54,638 nt of DNA from VMCP01 sp965655465 (GCA_965655465.1 CBFHGY010000005.1:1-54638); one strand, 5' to 3'; shown: positions 26,801 to 35,916, counted from the first letter of the stretch. Numbers and translations are program-made. Notes: generated by a model not told the origin, from the sequence alone.

Positions 26801-28276
26801 ATGGAAATGGAATTTCAACCAGAAGTTACGTTAGATAAAATCATCAAGGTAATTGGTGTTGGCGGTGGCGGAAATAACGCCGTCAACTACATGTATAAAC
26901 AAGGTATTGAAGGCGTGGATTTTTACGTTTGCAATACGGATATTCAAGCATTAAGACATAGCCCTGTTCCAAATAAACTTCAATTGGGAGCCAGTTTAAC
27001 TTCTGGATTAGGAGCAGGTTCCTCAGCCTTGCGCGGCGAAGAAGCTGCGGTAGAAAGTGAAAAAGCAATTGAAAACATGCTTTCTGATGGTACCCGGATG
27101 GTGTTCATTACGGCTGGCTTTGGAGGAGGAACAGGAACGGGAGCAGCCCCCGTAATTGCCGGAATTGCAAAAAAGTTAAATATCCTAACTGTGGGTATTG
27201 TTACGATGCCGTTTAGCGATGAAGGCCAAGAACGCCAAAGGCAGGCTACAGAAGGAATTGAAAGAATTCGTCCACATGTAGATGCCCTTATTACGGTGTC
27301 CAATGATCGTATCGTAGATATGTTTGGAGATCTTACCTTCCTAGAAGCCTTTGCACAAGCAGATAATATTTTGTGTACTGCCGCTAAAGGTATTGCCGAA
27401 ATCATCTTTAAAACCGGTCACTTAAACGTAGACTTCAAAGATGTTGAGACTGCCATGACCAATAGCGGTCGTGCGCTAATGGGTACCGGTCGTGCAGGTG
27501 GCGAAAATCGCGCAAAAGACGCCGTTACTGCAGCGATCAAAAGTCCCCTTCTAGACAATACCAAAATTACCGGCTCTAAGCATATTTTAATCAACATCAC
27601 CTACGGAAGTAAAGCACCGACCCTTAGTGAAACCCGCACTATAATGCATTTCTTGCAAGAAGAAGCCGGTCATTCTGCCACTGTAAAAATGGGAATTACA
27701 TTAGACGAAAATCTTCAAGATGAAATTGCAGTTACCGTTATAGCCACCGGTTTTGAATCTAACGAAATTACCGAAGTTCCCGTATTTGAAACCGAACACA
27801 AAGAGGCATTTGTATCTAGCATTACTCAAAACAATATAGACGATGATATTATCATTGAAGATATTAACAGTATATCAGCACCATCTGATAATACACCAAG
27901 CCCAATAAACGAAACGGAAATTGATATTTCAAGCATTTATAAGGGATTTGAAGCGGAAGAATCCGAAATCGAATTGCCCATAAACAATCAAATCAAACCG
28001 ATAGAACAACCTCGAATACCTATTCACCAACACGAACCCAATCTAATACCATCACAACCCATAAACGATATCAGGATCAAACAAGATTGGCGTATGAAAC
28101 AGGAGAATGACATGAACATTCCCGCGTACAAACGCAGGAATATCCAACTCGCTAATGCACCATCAAGCCAAACCAGTCACGTTGAAAAACTCAATATCTC
28201 TCAACGTAATGATGCACAAAACGAACCCACTTTTCAGTTCACACCGAATAAGATGTTACATGACAATGTAGATTAA
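26801..28276 (+). CDS. ftsZ: Cell division protein FtsZ
   Basis: FtsZ is the tubulin-like GTPase that forms the division ring. The GTP-binding GVGGGGNNAV loop is near residue 20 and the tubulin signature GGGTGTG at 108-114. NNLxx-type synergy residues lie in the T7 region around DFKDVETAMTNSGRALMG. After residue 325 comes an approximately 150-residue acidic, Asn/Pro/Ile-rich linker, then a short basic stretch (AYKRRNI) and a terminal peptide ending NKMLHDNVD, which should bind FtsA. It is the last gene of the cluster and is followed by a terminator. An ATG two codons later is also possible. Confidence 0.98.
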   Translation: MEMEFQPEVTLDKIIKVIGVGGGGNNAVNYMYKQGIEGVDFYVCNTDIQALRHSPVPNKLQLGASLTSGLGAGSSALRGEEAAVESEKAIENMLSDGTRMVFITAGFGGGTGTGAAPVIAGIAKKLNILTVGIVTMPFSDEGQERQRQATEGIERIRPHVDALITVSNDRIVDMFGDLTFLEAFAQADNILCTAAKGIAEIIFKTGHLNVDFKDVETAMTNSGRALMGTGRAGGENRAKDAVTAAIKSPLLDNTKITGSKHILINITYGSKAPTLSETRTIMHFLQEEAGHSATVKMGITLDENLQDEIAVTVIATGFESNEITEVPVFETEHKEAFVSSITQNNIDDDIIIEDINSISAPSDNTPSPINETEIDISSIYKGFEAEESEIELPINNQIKPIEQPRIPIHQHEPNLIPSQPINDIRIKQDWRMKQENDMNIPAYKRRNIQLANAPSSQTSHVEKLNISQRNDAQNEPTFQFTPNKMLHDNVD

Positions 28277-28301
28277 ATTTCCTAGTGTATGTGTTTGTTA
28301 G

Positions 28302-28330
28302 AACCCTCAGTGAAAACTGGGGGTTTTTCA
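28302..28330 (+). terminator. Intrinsic terminator of the dcw cluster
   Basis: AACCCTCAGT (28302-28311) pairs with ACTGGGGGTT (28316-28325) with one G-T wobble and a GAAA tetraloop, followed by TTTTT. It lies between ftsZ and the converging glycosyltransferase gene. Confidence 0.85.
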
Positions 28331-28331
28331 T

Positions 28332-29597
28332 TTATTCAGAAGCTAATACCTGCTGATAGAGTTCAGCATAGGATTTAGCAACTACCGCTTCATCGTATTT
28401 TCTTTCTGCACTTTCCCTTGCATTCGAACTCAACTGAGCGTATTTCGCTGGCTTCTGCATCAAATCTAAAACCCCTAGGGCCATGGATCTCCAATCACCT
28501 TTGGGATAGGTAAAACCCGTAACATCATTTTCGATCAATTCGGGTATTCCACCGATTTCATAACCCATTGCGGGTAAACCCAAAGCCAAAGCCTCCATTA
28601 CCGTAGTAGGCAAATTATCTTCCAAGGAAGTAGTAATATAAAGATCTGCAGCACCCATTAATTCATTAATCTTGTTTTTGTCTGATACATATCCCGCAAC
28701 AAAAGTATCTATAAGGGCCGGGATCTCGTTCTTCGAAGGTCCAATTATTATCGATTGTACCTTTTCCATTTTAAGTAAATTCACAATTTCGATAAAATCA
28801 CTAAACCCTTTTGCCCTGTTATCCAAATTTGCAGCTGCAAAAAGCAAGGTAAAATAACCCGTATTTAAATTTAATTCCTTGCGAATTTCTTGCTTTTCTA
28901 ATTGATTGAGAACATGAAAATCACCGGTTTTAATGGGATTAGGGATGCATAAAAATGGAGAATTAGCCTTGATAACAGGGCTGGTTCTAGCTATTTTGCG
29001 CAACCAATTACTTGGAGAGACCCAGAAAATTCTTACATCATTAAACATTTCAACTTTTTGCTTCAAACTAAATGATGATAGATCATTCGTTTCGGGGATC
29101 CCCAAATATGGACATTCCCCACAACATTTAGTAAGTCGCTCACATCCCCATAAATAAAAACACCCGCCAGTAAACGGCCATAAATCATGACATGTCCAAA
29201 CGATGGGCTTCCCCAAAAGAATTAATTTTTCAAGGCTTTCAAAAGAAAGAAATCCTTTTAAGATCCAATGAATATGGATAATATCTGCTGCTTGAATTAA
29301 AGGGTGCTCATGAATTTCGACACCCATGCGTGCATGATTAAATTGAAATCGAATGGAAGCTTCCCTTTCATATTGAAGGAAATCGAATTTATCCAGTGCG
29401 TGATTTACAAAAGCACGAATTTTCCTCCAAAATGTATGGGCCCAAACATACGTATTCACATCGACTTTCGATGAATGAGCATCAAAAATAAAGTGCGTTG
29501 ATTGAATACCTGTATATACATTCAAAGCCTGATTCAGACGTTGAGCAACAATGGAAGCCCCACCTTTATCCGACGCATTTAAATGTACAACCCGCAT
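28332..29597 (-). CDS. Glycosyltransferase, GT4 family (GT-B fold)
   Basis: The 421-aa protein has an N-terminal acceptor domain (MRVVHLNASDKGGASIVAQR, then IIHIHWILKGFL) and a C-terminal donor domain with the EDNLPTTVMEALALGLPAMGYEIGG signature of GT4 retaining transferases. A four-cysteine cluster in the middle (WGCERLTKCCGECPYLG) is typical of a Bacteroidota subgroup. It probably acts in cell-surface polysaccharide synthesis; the sugar cannot be read. It is the last gene of a four-gene minus-strand unit, 4 bp after the MFS gene. Confidence 0.85.
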   Translation of the reverse strand: MRVVHLNASDKGGASIVAQRLNQALNVYTGIQSTHFIFDAHSSKVDVNTYVWAHTFWRKIRAFVNHALDKFDFLQYEREASIRFQFNHARMGVEIHEHPLIQAADIIHIHWILKGFLSFESLEKLILLGKPIVWTCHDLWPFTGGCFYLWGCERLTKCCGECPYLGIPETNDLSSFSLKQKVEMFNDVRIFWVSPSNWLRKIARTSPVIKANSPFLCIPNPIKTGDFHVLNQLEKQEIRKELNLNTGYFTLLFAAANLDNRAKGFSDFIEIVNLLKMEKVQSIIIGPSKNEIPALIDTFVAGYVSDKNKINELMGAADLYITTSLEDNLPTTVMEALALGLPAMGYEIGGIPELIENDVTGFTYPKGDWRSMALGVLDLMQKPAKYAQLSSNARESAERKYDEAVVAKSYAELYQQVLASE

Positions 29598-29601
29598 AAA
29601 A

Positions 29602-30828
29602 TTATGCTTCTTTAGAGATTAGTTTCAACTTCCTTACTAATAACCATGAAAGCAAGAAAGTAATTAACATTAAAAGCCCCCCTGAGAAATATGGCAAATG
29701 ATAATTTTGTGCGTATAAGAATCCACTTGCCAATGGACCAATTGTTCGTGCTAATGAGCCTAAGCTTTGTAAAATACCCAACATTTTGCCCTGAGCATCT
29801 TTGGGCGCATACAAGGAAACCAAACTATTAATTGATGGCATTAACAACCCATTTCCGATGGCCAAGAAAAATATAGCTAAGATTTGTACTGGATAAAACC
29901 ATTCAATTGATGGCAAAGGAATTATAGTCAAACCTAAACCCGCTATCGGACAACCCCAAAGTAACATGCGATTCAATCCTACTTTCTTTTGGAAATACCC
30001 AATTAGCCCGCCCTGAACAATGGCCGAAAAAATCCCTATTACGCCAAAAATATTACCAATAGCCTTTGGCGTGAGGGAATAATGTTCTTTCCAGAGCACC
30101 GCAGCATTGATTTGCATCATACTAAAGGCCGAAATATAAATGAAATTTATTAGCAATAACTCTCCGATGATGTCGATGTTCCAAGCCTGAATCATCCCTT
30201 TGAAGGTATCTTTAGGTTTACGTTTTACTCCGCCCATTTGGGTATTGCTTTCAGGAAGTAAAATAAAAGCCAGCACAAAATTTAAGATACATAAAAATGC
30301 CGTAAATACGCCTACAAATACCATTCCTCCATAAGAGGATTGAGCACCGGCTGAATATAACCAACCTCCCAAGGGAGGGCCGAATACAAATCCCAGACCA
30401 AATGCAGCTCCAATAATCCCCATTTTCTGAGCCCGATCTTTGGCATCAGTAATATCGGCAATATATGCTTGTGCCGCGCTTATATTAGCACTTCCAAAAC
30501 CAGATACAATTCTAGCTAACAATAAAATCCAAAACGAGCCTGCAAATCCAAAGAGTATATATCCTATTGCATTTACCAAAATAGATCCTAAAATTATTGG
30601 CCGTCTACCGATACGATCAGAAAGGGCTCCAAATAATGGCGCAAAAACAAACTGAATAATGGAAAATACCGCCGCAACCAAACCCACCGCAATATCCGGA
30701 TTAAGTCCATTTGCCGTCGCGGATGCCATGGTTTTGGCCAAATTAGGCAAAATGGGTATTACGATACCAAAGCCGAGTAAGTCAATAAAAATAGTAAGAA
30801 AGAGAATAGCTATGCGTTTGTCTTTCAT
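29602..30828 (-). CDS. MFS transporter, TetA/multidrug-efflux-like
   Basis: The protein has about 408 aa and 12 predicted membrane helices. LFGALSDRIGRRPIILGS is the MFS motif A between helices 2 and 3, and the start FLTIFIDLLGFGIVIPILPNL is typical of TetA-type drug:H+ antiporters. RIVSGFGSANISAAQAYIAD is motif B/C-like. The substrate is unknown; tetracycline resistance should not be assumed. The ATG at 30828 overlaps the upstream stop (ATGA), which favours it over the start at 30852. Confidence 0.87.
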   Translation of the reverse strand: MKDKRIAILFLTIFIDLLGFGIVIPILPNLAKTMASATANGLNPDIAVGLVAAVFSIIQFVFAPLFGALSDRIGRRPIILGSILVNAIGYILFGFAGSFWILLLARIVSGFGSANISAAQAYIADITDAKDRAQKMGIIGAAFGLGFVFGPPLGGWLYSAGAQSSYGGMVFVGVFTAFLCILNFVLAFILLPESNTQMGGVKRKPKDTFKGMIQAWNIDIIGELLLINFIYISAFSMMQINAAVLWKEHYSLTPKAIGNIFGVIGIFSAIVQGGLIGYFQKKVGLNRMLLWGCPIAGLGLTIIPLPSIEWFYPVQILAIFFLAIGNGLLMPSINSLVSLYAPKDAQGKMLGILQSLGSLARTIGPLASGFLYAQNYHLPYFSGGLLMLITFLLSWLLVRKLKLISKEA

Positions 30829-31295
30829 ATTGTGATTTTGGGAAATGCCCAAGACTGGGAAAGTGGAATGTAAAGTTGTTCTCTTGCTTCATGCAGAGTA
30901 GCCACTAAAGGATTCAAAACCAAAGTATTGGAATCAATAAGTTTTTCACTGAAGCCTCTTTTGGCCTCGTCTAAATTGAAAACTTTCGCGGTGTTACAAA
31001 AGGGTTGCCAAATCCGCAACCGTTGAAAAAAATCTACCGGAAAATCACGCAGCAATTTAAAAACCTTATCAATACTGCATCCACTTGGTGGGGTTACGGT
31101 TTCATCAACGGCAACGATTAAAAACGCATCATGTAATAAGGCATAACTCGCAGTTAGGTCCGCTCCATGTGCTTGCCAATCCGAAACGAACTGGTCCATT
31201 TGAATACTGAGCTCTTGGATTTGTTGAGCAGTCAATACGTGTGCAGCGCCAAAACACCATACACGACAATGGCCGGGCATATGTGGTATTATCAT
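30825..31295 (-). CDS. Conserved Bacteroidota hypothetical protein, about 156 aa
   Basis: The protein resembles a small conserved family found across Bacteroidota that is sometimes labelled 'ABC transporter ATPase' despite having no Walker motifs. The recognisable pattern is CRVWCFGA near the start, FVSDWQAHGADLTASYALLHDAFLIVAVDE in the middle, then PPSGCSIDK. Nothing in the sequence supports an ATPase. It overlaps both neighbours by 4 bp (ATGA on each side), so it is translated as part of the CCG-protein / MFS operon. The biochemical role is unknown. Confidence 0.75.
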   Translation of the reverse strand: MIIPHMPGHCRVWCFGAAHVLTAQQIQELSIQMDQFVSDWQAHGADLTASYALLHDAFLIVAVDETVTPPSGCSIDKVFKLLRDFPVDFFQRLRIWQPFCNTAKVFNLDEAKRGFSEKLIDSNTLVLNPLVATLHEAREQLYIPLSQSWAFPKITI

Positions 31296-32071
31296 TTGAC
31301 GTGTTGATTTACCAATTCTGCAATATCCATAACCGCCACTTCATTTTCTTTTTCAAAATGTTTGGTACCATCTCGCATCATGGTCATGCAAAAGGGACAA
31401 TTTACTGCAATTATATCCGGGTTGTCCTGTAAGGCTTCTTCTGCACGTTCTACATTGACTTCTTTATGTCCGTTTTCTGCCTCTTTAAACATTTGAGCTC
31501 CACCAGCTCCACAACATAAACCATTGGTCTTACATCGTTTCATTTCTTGTAAATCAGCATCTAATTTTTCGATTACCATTCTTGGTGCTTCATAAATTCC
31601 ATTAGCGCGACCCAAATAACAACTGTCGTGATATTTTATTTTCTTACCAACAAAAGGGCCACCTTCCACGGCTAATCGACCTTGGTCAATAAGTTCATTT
31701 ATAAATTGGGTATGATGAACTACCTCATAATTACCACCAAGAGAAGGGTATTCATTTTTTAATGTATTAAAACAATGGGGGCAAGCGGTTACTATTTTCT
31801 TGATTTCATATCCATTCAAAACTTCAATATTTTGCATGGCTTGCATTTGAAAGAGGAATTCATTTCCAGCACGTTTTGCAGGATCCCCTGTGCATCCCTC
31901 TTCAGCACCGAGAATGGCGAATTCCACTTGTGCCTTTTGTAAGATTTCTGAAAAAGCTCGGCTCACACGCTGCGCACGTTCGTCAAAACTCCCAGCACAA
32001 CCCACCCAGAAAAGGATTTCGGGAGTTTTACCTTCTTGAATAAACGATTGAATTTCTTTAATTGCCTGCAT
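31292..32071 (-). CDS. CCG-domain (Fe-S)-binding oxidoreductase subunit (HdrB/LutA/GlpC-like)
   Basis: The 259-aa protein has two cysteine-rich CCG repeats. The first has WVGCAGSFDE, EEGCTGDPAKR and TACPHCFNTLKNEY. The second has HDSCYLGRANG, GLCCGAGGAQMF and VNCPFCMTMMRDG. In the family these bind [4Fe-4S] clusters and pass electrons between a dehydrogenase and a quinone or disulfide. The 4Fe-4S ferredoxin-domain partner usually encoded next to it is not in the window. It is the first gene of the four-gene unit; no clear promoter box was found. Confidence 0.88.
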   Translation of the reverse strand: MQAIKEIQSFIQEGKTPEILFWVGCAGSFDERAQRVSRAFSEILQKAQVEFAILGAEEGCTGDPAKRAGNEFLFQMQAMQNIEVLNGYEIKKIVTACPHCFNTLKNEYPSLGGNYEVVHHTQFINELIDQGRLAVEGGPFVGKKIKYHDSCYLGRANGIYEAPRMVIEKLDADLQEMKRCKTNGLCCGAGGAQMFKEAENGHKEVNVERAEEALQDNPDIIAVNCPFCMTMMRDGTKHFEKENEVAVMDIAELVNQHVK

Positions 32072-32403
32072 CTAGCCGCAATTTCGCTATTTTTTTTGCG
32101 ATTTCCGCAAAGAAAAACTCATTTAGTTTTTGCACATTTTGCAAGTCAATGTGAGCCTTTTATTCAGCTCCCTTGAGATTTTCAAAAATTATTTCATCAA
32201 AGGGGCAATTTCAAATGGAATAATCAAAGCAAATCCCTTGTTTATCATACGTGTTCGAAAATTGGAAAATTCAACAAAAAGATTTATTGAGACAAACCTA
32301 TTTGATTTTAGACCTTCGAATAATATCCATTTCAATTGATAATTAACAGATGGCTTTTTTGCTGGGGGATAAAGTACCTTATAAATACTCGTTAAATACC
32401 TGT
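32072..32403. other. Intergenic region, no supported gene
   Basis: About 330 AT-rich bases lie between the CCG-protein start and the USP-like terminator. A 69-codon plus-strand frame (32130-32339) lacks any recognisable protein feature. The stretch contains the promoter zone of the CCG operon, but no good TAnnTTTG box was found. Confidence 0.6.
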
Positions 32404-32432
32404 ATAAAAAAGGCCTCCTTTCTCAGGAGGCC
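32404..32432 (-). terminator. Intrinsic terminator of the USP-like gene
   Basis: On the minus strand GGCCTCCT (32432-32425) pairs with AGGAGGCC (32419-32412) around a short loop, followed by six T residues (32411-32406). It lies about 20 bp downstream of the stop. Confidence 0.88.
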
Positions 32433-32453
32433 CAGTCATTTAGATTTTTGACA

Positions 32454-33260
32454 TTAATAACCTACACCACCCATACTGGTTATTTCCATAAAGGGCATAA
32501 TCAGAATCGGTACTGCAGATTTTTCACACACTCTTTGGAATGCACTGGTTTTAAACACCCCCTCACTATTGCTTACGGCACTTATCCAGCAAGGCTTCAT
32601 GGACTCTGAATGATCAATTACGACTTGTGCGCATTCTTTTGATGCCACTTCCTCAATAGAGGTCTTGATCTTTCGTTCTTCCATGTAAGCTTGTCCTTGC
32701 AGGCTATAAGCATGTACATAACGGATATCTTCTTTATCCGAAGGGCTACTTACACCCAATACATGTACTTTAGCACGAGTAAATTGTGCCCATTCAGAAA
32801 CCCGATAAAATTTTTGACGTGTTTCCGACTGACCATCTAGGGGCATAATAATTACATTGGGAGGTGCCCATGTTGTTGTTGCATTTAAGTACAACAAGGC
32901 ACTTTTAAATGTTTCAACCGTTGAGGACATCCCCCCTCCTAAAAAACCTGACTTAACACAAGCCGCTCCAACTACTACCATGTTGCAATCTTGTTCATCG
33001 GCTACCTTTGCCAGAGTTTTCCAAAAGGACCCTTCCGCTCGGATATATTCAAGATCTTTAAAATGAGTGCGTTTAAACTGCGCTTGATATTCCGCAAGAT
33101 TAGCCCCTGAGGTCAAATCTACGGAATCTGAGGTTTGTACATAGGTTAGACTCAAGTTTGATTTTTTACTCAAGTACACTGCTGCATTCAATGTGTGTTC
33201 TGCATTTACATTTTTGTCAATGCTAAATAAAATTCGTGTAGTTTTTTTATCCATAGGCAT
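32454..33260 (-). CDS. Universal stress protein-like protein (two USP-type halves)
   Basis: The 268-aa protein has two repeated Rossmann-like halves. The first begins TRILFSIDKNVNAEHTLNAAVYLSK and contains CNMVVVGAAC; the second ends QRVCEKSAVPILIMPF, the usual close of a USP domain. The canonical GxxGx9GS/T ATP loop is degenerate: KSGFLGGGMSSTV is the nearest match. ATP binding is therefore doubtful. It is monocistronic with its own terminator. The start could be M1 or the ATG two codons later. Confidence 0.65.
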   Translation of the reverse strand: MPMDKKTTRILFSIDKNVNAEHTLNAAVYLSKKSNLSLTYVQTSDSVDLTSGANLAEYQAQFKRTHFKDLEYIRAEGSFWKTLAKVADEQDCNMVVVGAACVKSGFLGGGMSSTVETFKSALLYLNATTTWAPPNVIIMPLDGQSETRQKFYRVSEWAQFTRAKVHVLGVSSPSDKEDIRYVHAYSLQGQAYMEERKIKTSIEEVASKECAQVVIDHSESMKPCWISAVSNSEGVFKTSAFQRVCEKSAVPILIMPFMEITSMGGVGY

Positions 33261-33360
33261 TCTTGGGTTGTTTATTCAAATAACGTTGAAATTACACAAA
33301 AAAACAACCCTTAAAAAAGACTTAACAAACTGAAAACATGTATGTTCAAAAAACAGATTA

Positions 33361-34074
33361 CTAAGCGAATAGATTGTACTTCAAAATACAATAAATGGCT
33401 CTAAAGCCATCTTTCCATCCTATTTTCTTTCCTTCATCAAAGGTTCTACCGTAGTAACTGATGCCAACTTCGTATATCCGTACGCCTTTAATTCGAGCAA
33501 TTTTTGCAGTTACCTCGGGTTCAAATCCAAATCGCTTCTCTTTTAACGATAAAGACTGCAACATCTCTGTACGAAACATTTTATAGCAAGTTTCCATATC
33601 TGTAAGATTAAGATTGGTAAACATATTTGATAAAAAAGTCAAAAACTTATTCCCGATACTATGCCAAAAAAATAATATTCTATGGGGATTTCCTCCCATA
33701 AAGCGGCTTCCGTAAACCACATCGGCCACTCCATCTACGAAGGGCTTTAGTAGGATATTATATTCCTGTGGATCGTATTCTAAATCGGCATCTTGAATGA
33801 CCGTAATTGTGCCTTTTGCAGCCATTATTCCCGTGTGCAAGGCAGCACCTTTTCCTTGGTTTTTTTCATGACGATTCAGGTTAATCTGCATATGCGGATT
33901 TTTATCTTTATACGCCAATAATGCTTCATAAGTGCCGTCTTTTGAACAGTCGTCGACAATGATTATTTCTTTTTGAAATCCTCCAATTAAGGAAACCTCT
34001 TCAATCTTATCAAGAATGAAATGTATCGTTTTTGCCTCATTATAGGCAGGTATTACGATTGACAATACTGACAT
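33361..34074 (-). CDS. Glycosyltransferase family 2 (dolichyl-phosphate-mannose-synthase-like)
   Basis: The 237-aa GT-A protein begins SVLSIVIPAYNEAKTIHFIL, has IIIVDDCSKDGTYEAL, the GKGAALHTGI stretch and the metal-binding DADLEYDPQE (DxD). It lacks the C-terminal membrane helices of some relatives. It probably makes a polyprenyl-phosphate sugar or acts in glycan assembly. It is the last gene of the oxidoreductase / SprT-like / GT2 unit (15-bp gap to the gene before). Confidence 0.9.
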   Translation of the reverse strand: MSVLSIVIPAYNEAKTIHFILDKIEEVSLIGGFQKEIIIVDDCSKDGTYEALLAYKDKNPHMQINLNRHEKNQGKGAALHTGIMAAKGTITVIQDADLEYDPQEYNILLKPFVDGVADVVYGSRFMGGNPHRILFFWHSIGNKFLTFLSNMFTNLNLTDMETCYKMFRTEMLQSLSLKEKRFGFEPEVTAKIARIKGVRIYEVGISYYGRTFDEGKKIGWKDGFRAIYCILKYNLFA

Positions 34075-34089
34075 TGGTTCAAAATTAGT

Positions 34090-34701
34090 TTAAAGTTTGG
34101 GTTTTACCTCCATGAGTCCAGGCACAAAATACCACTTACCTGTTTTCAATTCCTTGCATCTGAATCGACTGCGGAGTTTTGGCCCCCTTTCAAATTCACG
34201 ATCCTCAATGTAAAAATGTGCACCTTCAGGAATATTTTCGACCCACATTTTCAATTCGGCTTTCGAGTCATACTGCTTCAAAGTTCGCACCAGCTCTGGA
34301 CTTGTGCAGCTGCTTGCCGCAGGATTTCGGATATAATTTCCTACTGCAGATAGTACATCCTCGGGCAAAAATTCTTGGGTTAATATAGGTTGTGCAACCT
34401 CTTTAAATTCAAGTTTCCACTCAATACCATGAGGTTTAACCCGAAATCCTTGTTTTTCAAAATTTATCAAATGTGCAGTTTCATGCAAAAAGGTAACTAA
34501 AAAGGAATATGGGTTAAGATCGTTATTAACGCTTATGCGGTGGGGTTCTCCCGGTCGTGGAGGCCGATAATCTCCTAATTTAGTTTTTCTGGGCTTTTTG
34601 ATATGTAATTGAATACCGTATTTCCACAAAAGTTCATAGGCATATTGAGAACTACCCGGTGGAAGGTATTTTTCGAGAGTGCTCAGGAGGCTTTTACTCA
34701 T
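34090..34701 (-). CDS. SprT-like zinc metalloprotease-fold protein
   Basis: The 203-aa protein has the zincin motif HETAH at residues 73-77 in FLVTFLHETAHLINFEKQG, and a downstream conserved His in KPHGIEWKLEF. These are hallmarks of the SprT-like domain. A C-terminal zinc-ribbon-like part (residues 120-203) contains a single cysteine pair only in part (SSCTSPE, RFRCKEL). Related eukaryotic Spartan proteins cleave DNA-crosslinked proteins; the bacterial role is uncertain. It sits 12 bp after the FAD oxidoreductase gene. Confidence 0.8.
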   Translation of the reverse strand: MSKSLLSTLEKYLPPGSSQYAYELLWKYGIQLHIKKPRKTKLGDYRPPRPGEPHRISVNNDLNPYSFLVTFLHETAHLINFEKQGFRVKPHGIEWKLEFKEVAQPILTQEFLPEDVLSAVGNYIRNPAASSCTSPELVRTLKQYDSKAELKMWVENIPEGAHFYIEDREFERGPKLRSRFRCKELKTGKWYFVPGLMEVKPKL

Positions 34702-34713
34702 GGAATAAAAATT

Positions 34714-35904
34714 CTAAAAATCCAGGCGTTCGGCCACTGTAAGTCCAATAGATAGAGAAGAAGTTGCTGCTGGACTAGGTGCATTTAATACATGAATAAA
34801 ATAGGTACTTTCTTGAATAAAAAAATCATCTAATAGATTCCCATCTTTATCTACCGCCTGCGCCCTTACCCCTGCAGAAGCAGGTTCTAAGTCGTTTTCT
34901 TGAATTTCAGGAATTAGCTTTTGTAGGGCTTTCGTGAAAGCCGGCTTTGAGAAAGATCTGTAGTACTCACCAATACCCGTTTTCCAATATTTCAATGCTA
35001 CTTTTTGGAAACCCCTCCAAGAGATACTTCCCCAAAAATCCGAAAAGTCAAAACTCGTTTTATGATACCCTTCCCTTTTAAACGCAAAAACTGCATTCGG
35101 TCCCGCTTCTATTTCACCTGTAATTCTACGGGTAAAATGAACCCCTAAAAAAGGAAATTGCGCATCGGGAACTGGATAAATTAAGGATTTTACTAAACCG
35201 GCTTTCTCCGGTTTAATGGTATAATATTCTCCTCTAAAAGGAATAATCCGTACATGTAATTCTTCTCCTGACAAAGCTGCAATTTTATCACAAAATAATC
35301 CGGCACAGTTTACCACCTTATCGGCACTAATTGTTCCTTTGGTTGTTGTAATCGCAACTTTTTCGTTGATGATTTCAAATCCAAGAACTGACTCATTAAG
35401 ACAAATTGAAACCCTTTCGCTTTGATTAAGAACCTGAGCCATGGCCTCTGTTAATTGACGGTAATTCACAATGCCTGTTTGGGGTACAAAGATGCCTTTT
35501 AACCCATTTGCATGAGGTTCATACTCTTTTATTTGATTCGCATCTAACCATTTCAAACCTTCCAAGCCATTTTCTACACCACGATGGTATAAGGTATTTA
35601 GTGCTGCAAATTCAGACGTATGCGTAGCCACAATGACTTTCCCGCATAATTCGTATGGTATGTTTTGTTCATCGCAAAATTCCAAAAGCATTTGATAGCC
35701 TCTCAAACAATTTTTAGCTTTCAAACTACCAGGTTTATAATAAATCCCCGAATGAATAACACCGCTATTATGACCGGTTTGATGCGAAGCTAAGGTACTT
35801 TCTTTTTCAATAATGGTTATGTTTATATTGGGATTTTGTTTCCAAATTTGATATGCAGTAGCGATTCCAACGATGCCTCCACCCACTATAACCAATTGTT
35901 TCAT
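34714..35904 (-). CDS. lhgO: L-2-hydroxyglutarate oxidase/dehydrogenase (LhgO-like)
   Basis: This 396-aa FAD enzyme of the DAO family has the dinucleotide motif VIVGGGIVGIATAYQIW at the N-terminus and the ASHQTGHNSGVIHSGIYYKPGS stretch that marks the LhgO group. A C-terminal PSPAATSSLSIG segment is also typical. The reaction is oxidation of L-2-hydroxyglutarate to 2-oxoglutarate with electrons to quinone. It is first in its operon. A TACATTTG box ends 4 nt before the ATG, indicating a leaderless or nearly leaderless mRNA. Confidence 0.9.
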   Translation of the reverse strand: MKQLVIVGGGIVGIATAYQIWKQNPNINITIIEKESTLASHQTGHNSGVIHSGIYYKPGSLKAKNCLRGYQMLLEFCDEQNIPYELCGKVIVATHTSEFAALNTLYHRGVENGLEGLKWLDANQIKEYEPHANGLKGIFVPQTGIVNYRQLTEAMAQVLNQSERVSICLNESVLGFEIINEKVAITTTKGTISADKVVNCAGLFCDKIAALSGEELHVRIIPFRGEYYTIKPEKAGLVKSLIYPVPDAQFPFLGVHFTRRITGEIEAGPNAVFAFKREGYHKTSFDFSDFWGSISWRGFQKVALKYWKTGIGEYYRSFSKPAFTKALQKLIPEIQENDLEPASAGVRAQAVDKDGNLLDDFFIQESTYFIHVLNAPSPAATSSLSIGLTVAERLDF

Positions 35905-35908
35905 GCTA

Positions 35909-35916
35909 CAAATGTA
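35909..35916 (-). promoter_or_regulatory. TAnnTTTG -7 box 4 nt before an ATG
   Basis: On the minus strand the sequence is TACATTTG. The ATG of the LhgO-like gene (35904) is 4 nt downstream, so the predicted start of transcription coincides with the start codon. No good -33 TTG is present. The rest of the approximately 250-bp gap to the DUF2851 gene has no supported gene. Confidence 0.45.

Noticed and set aside
13123..28276. Missing murF, murB and ddl in the dcw cluster as an anomaly
   Set aside because: These genes are commonly located elsewhere in Bacteroidota, so their absence is not unusual.
32130..32339. 69-codon frame in the 380-bp gap
   Set aside because: It has no recognisable features and is AT-rich random-looking coding, with no promoter pattern to support it.
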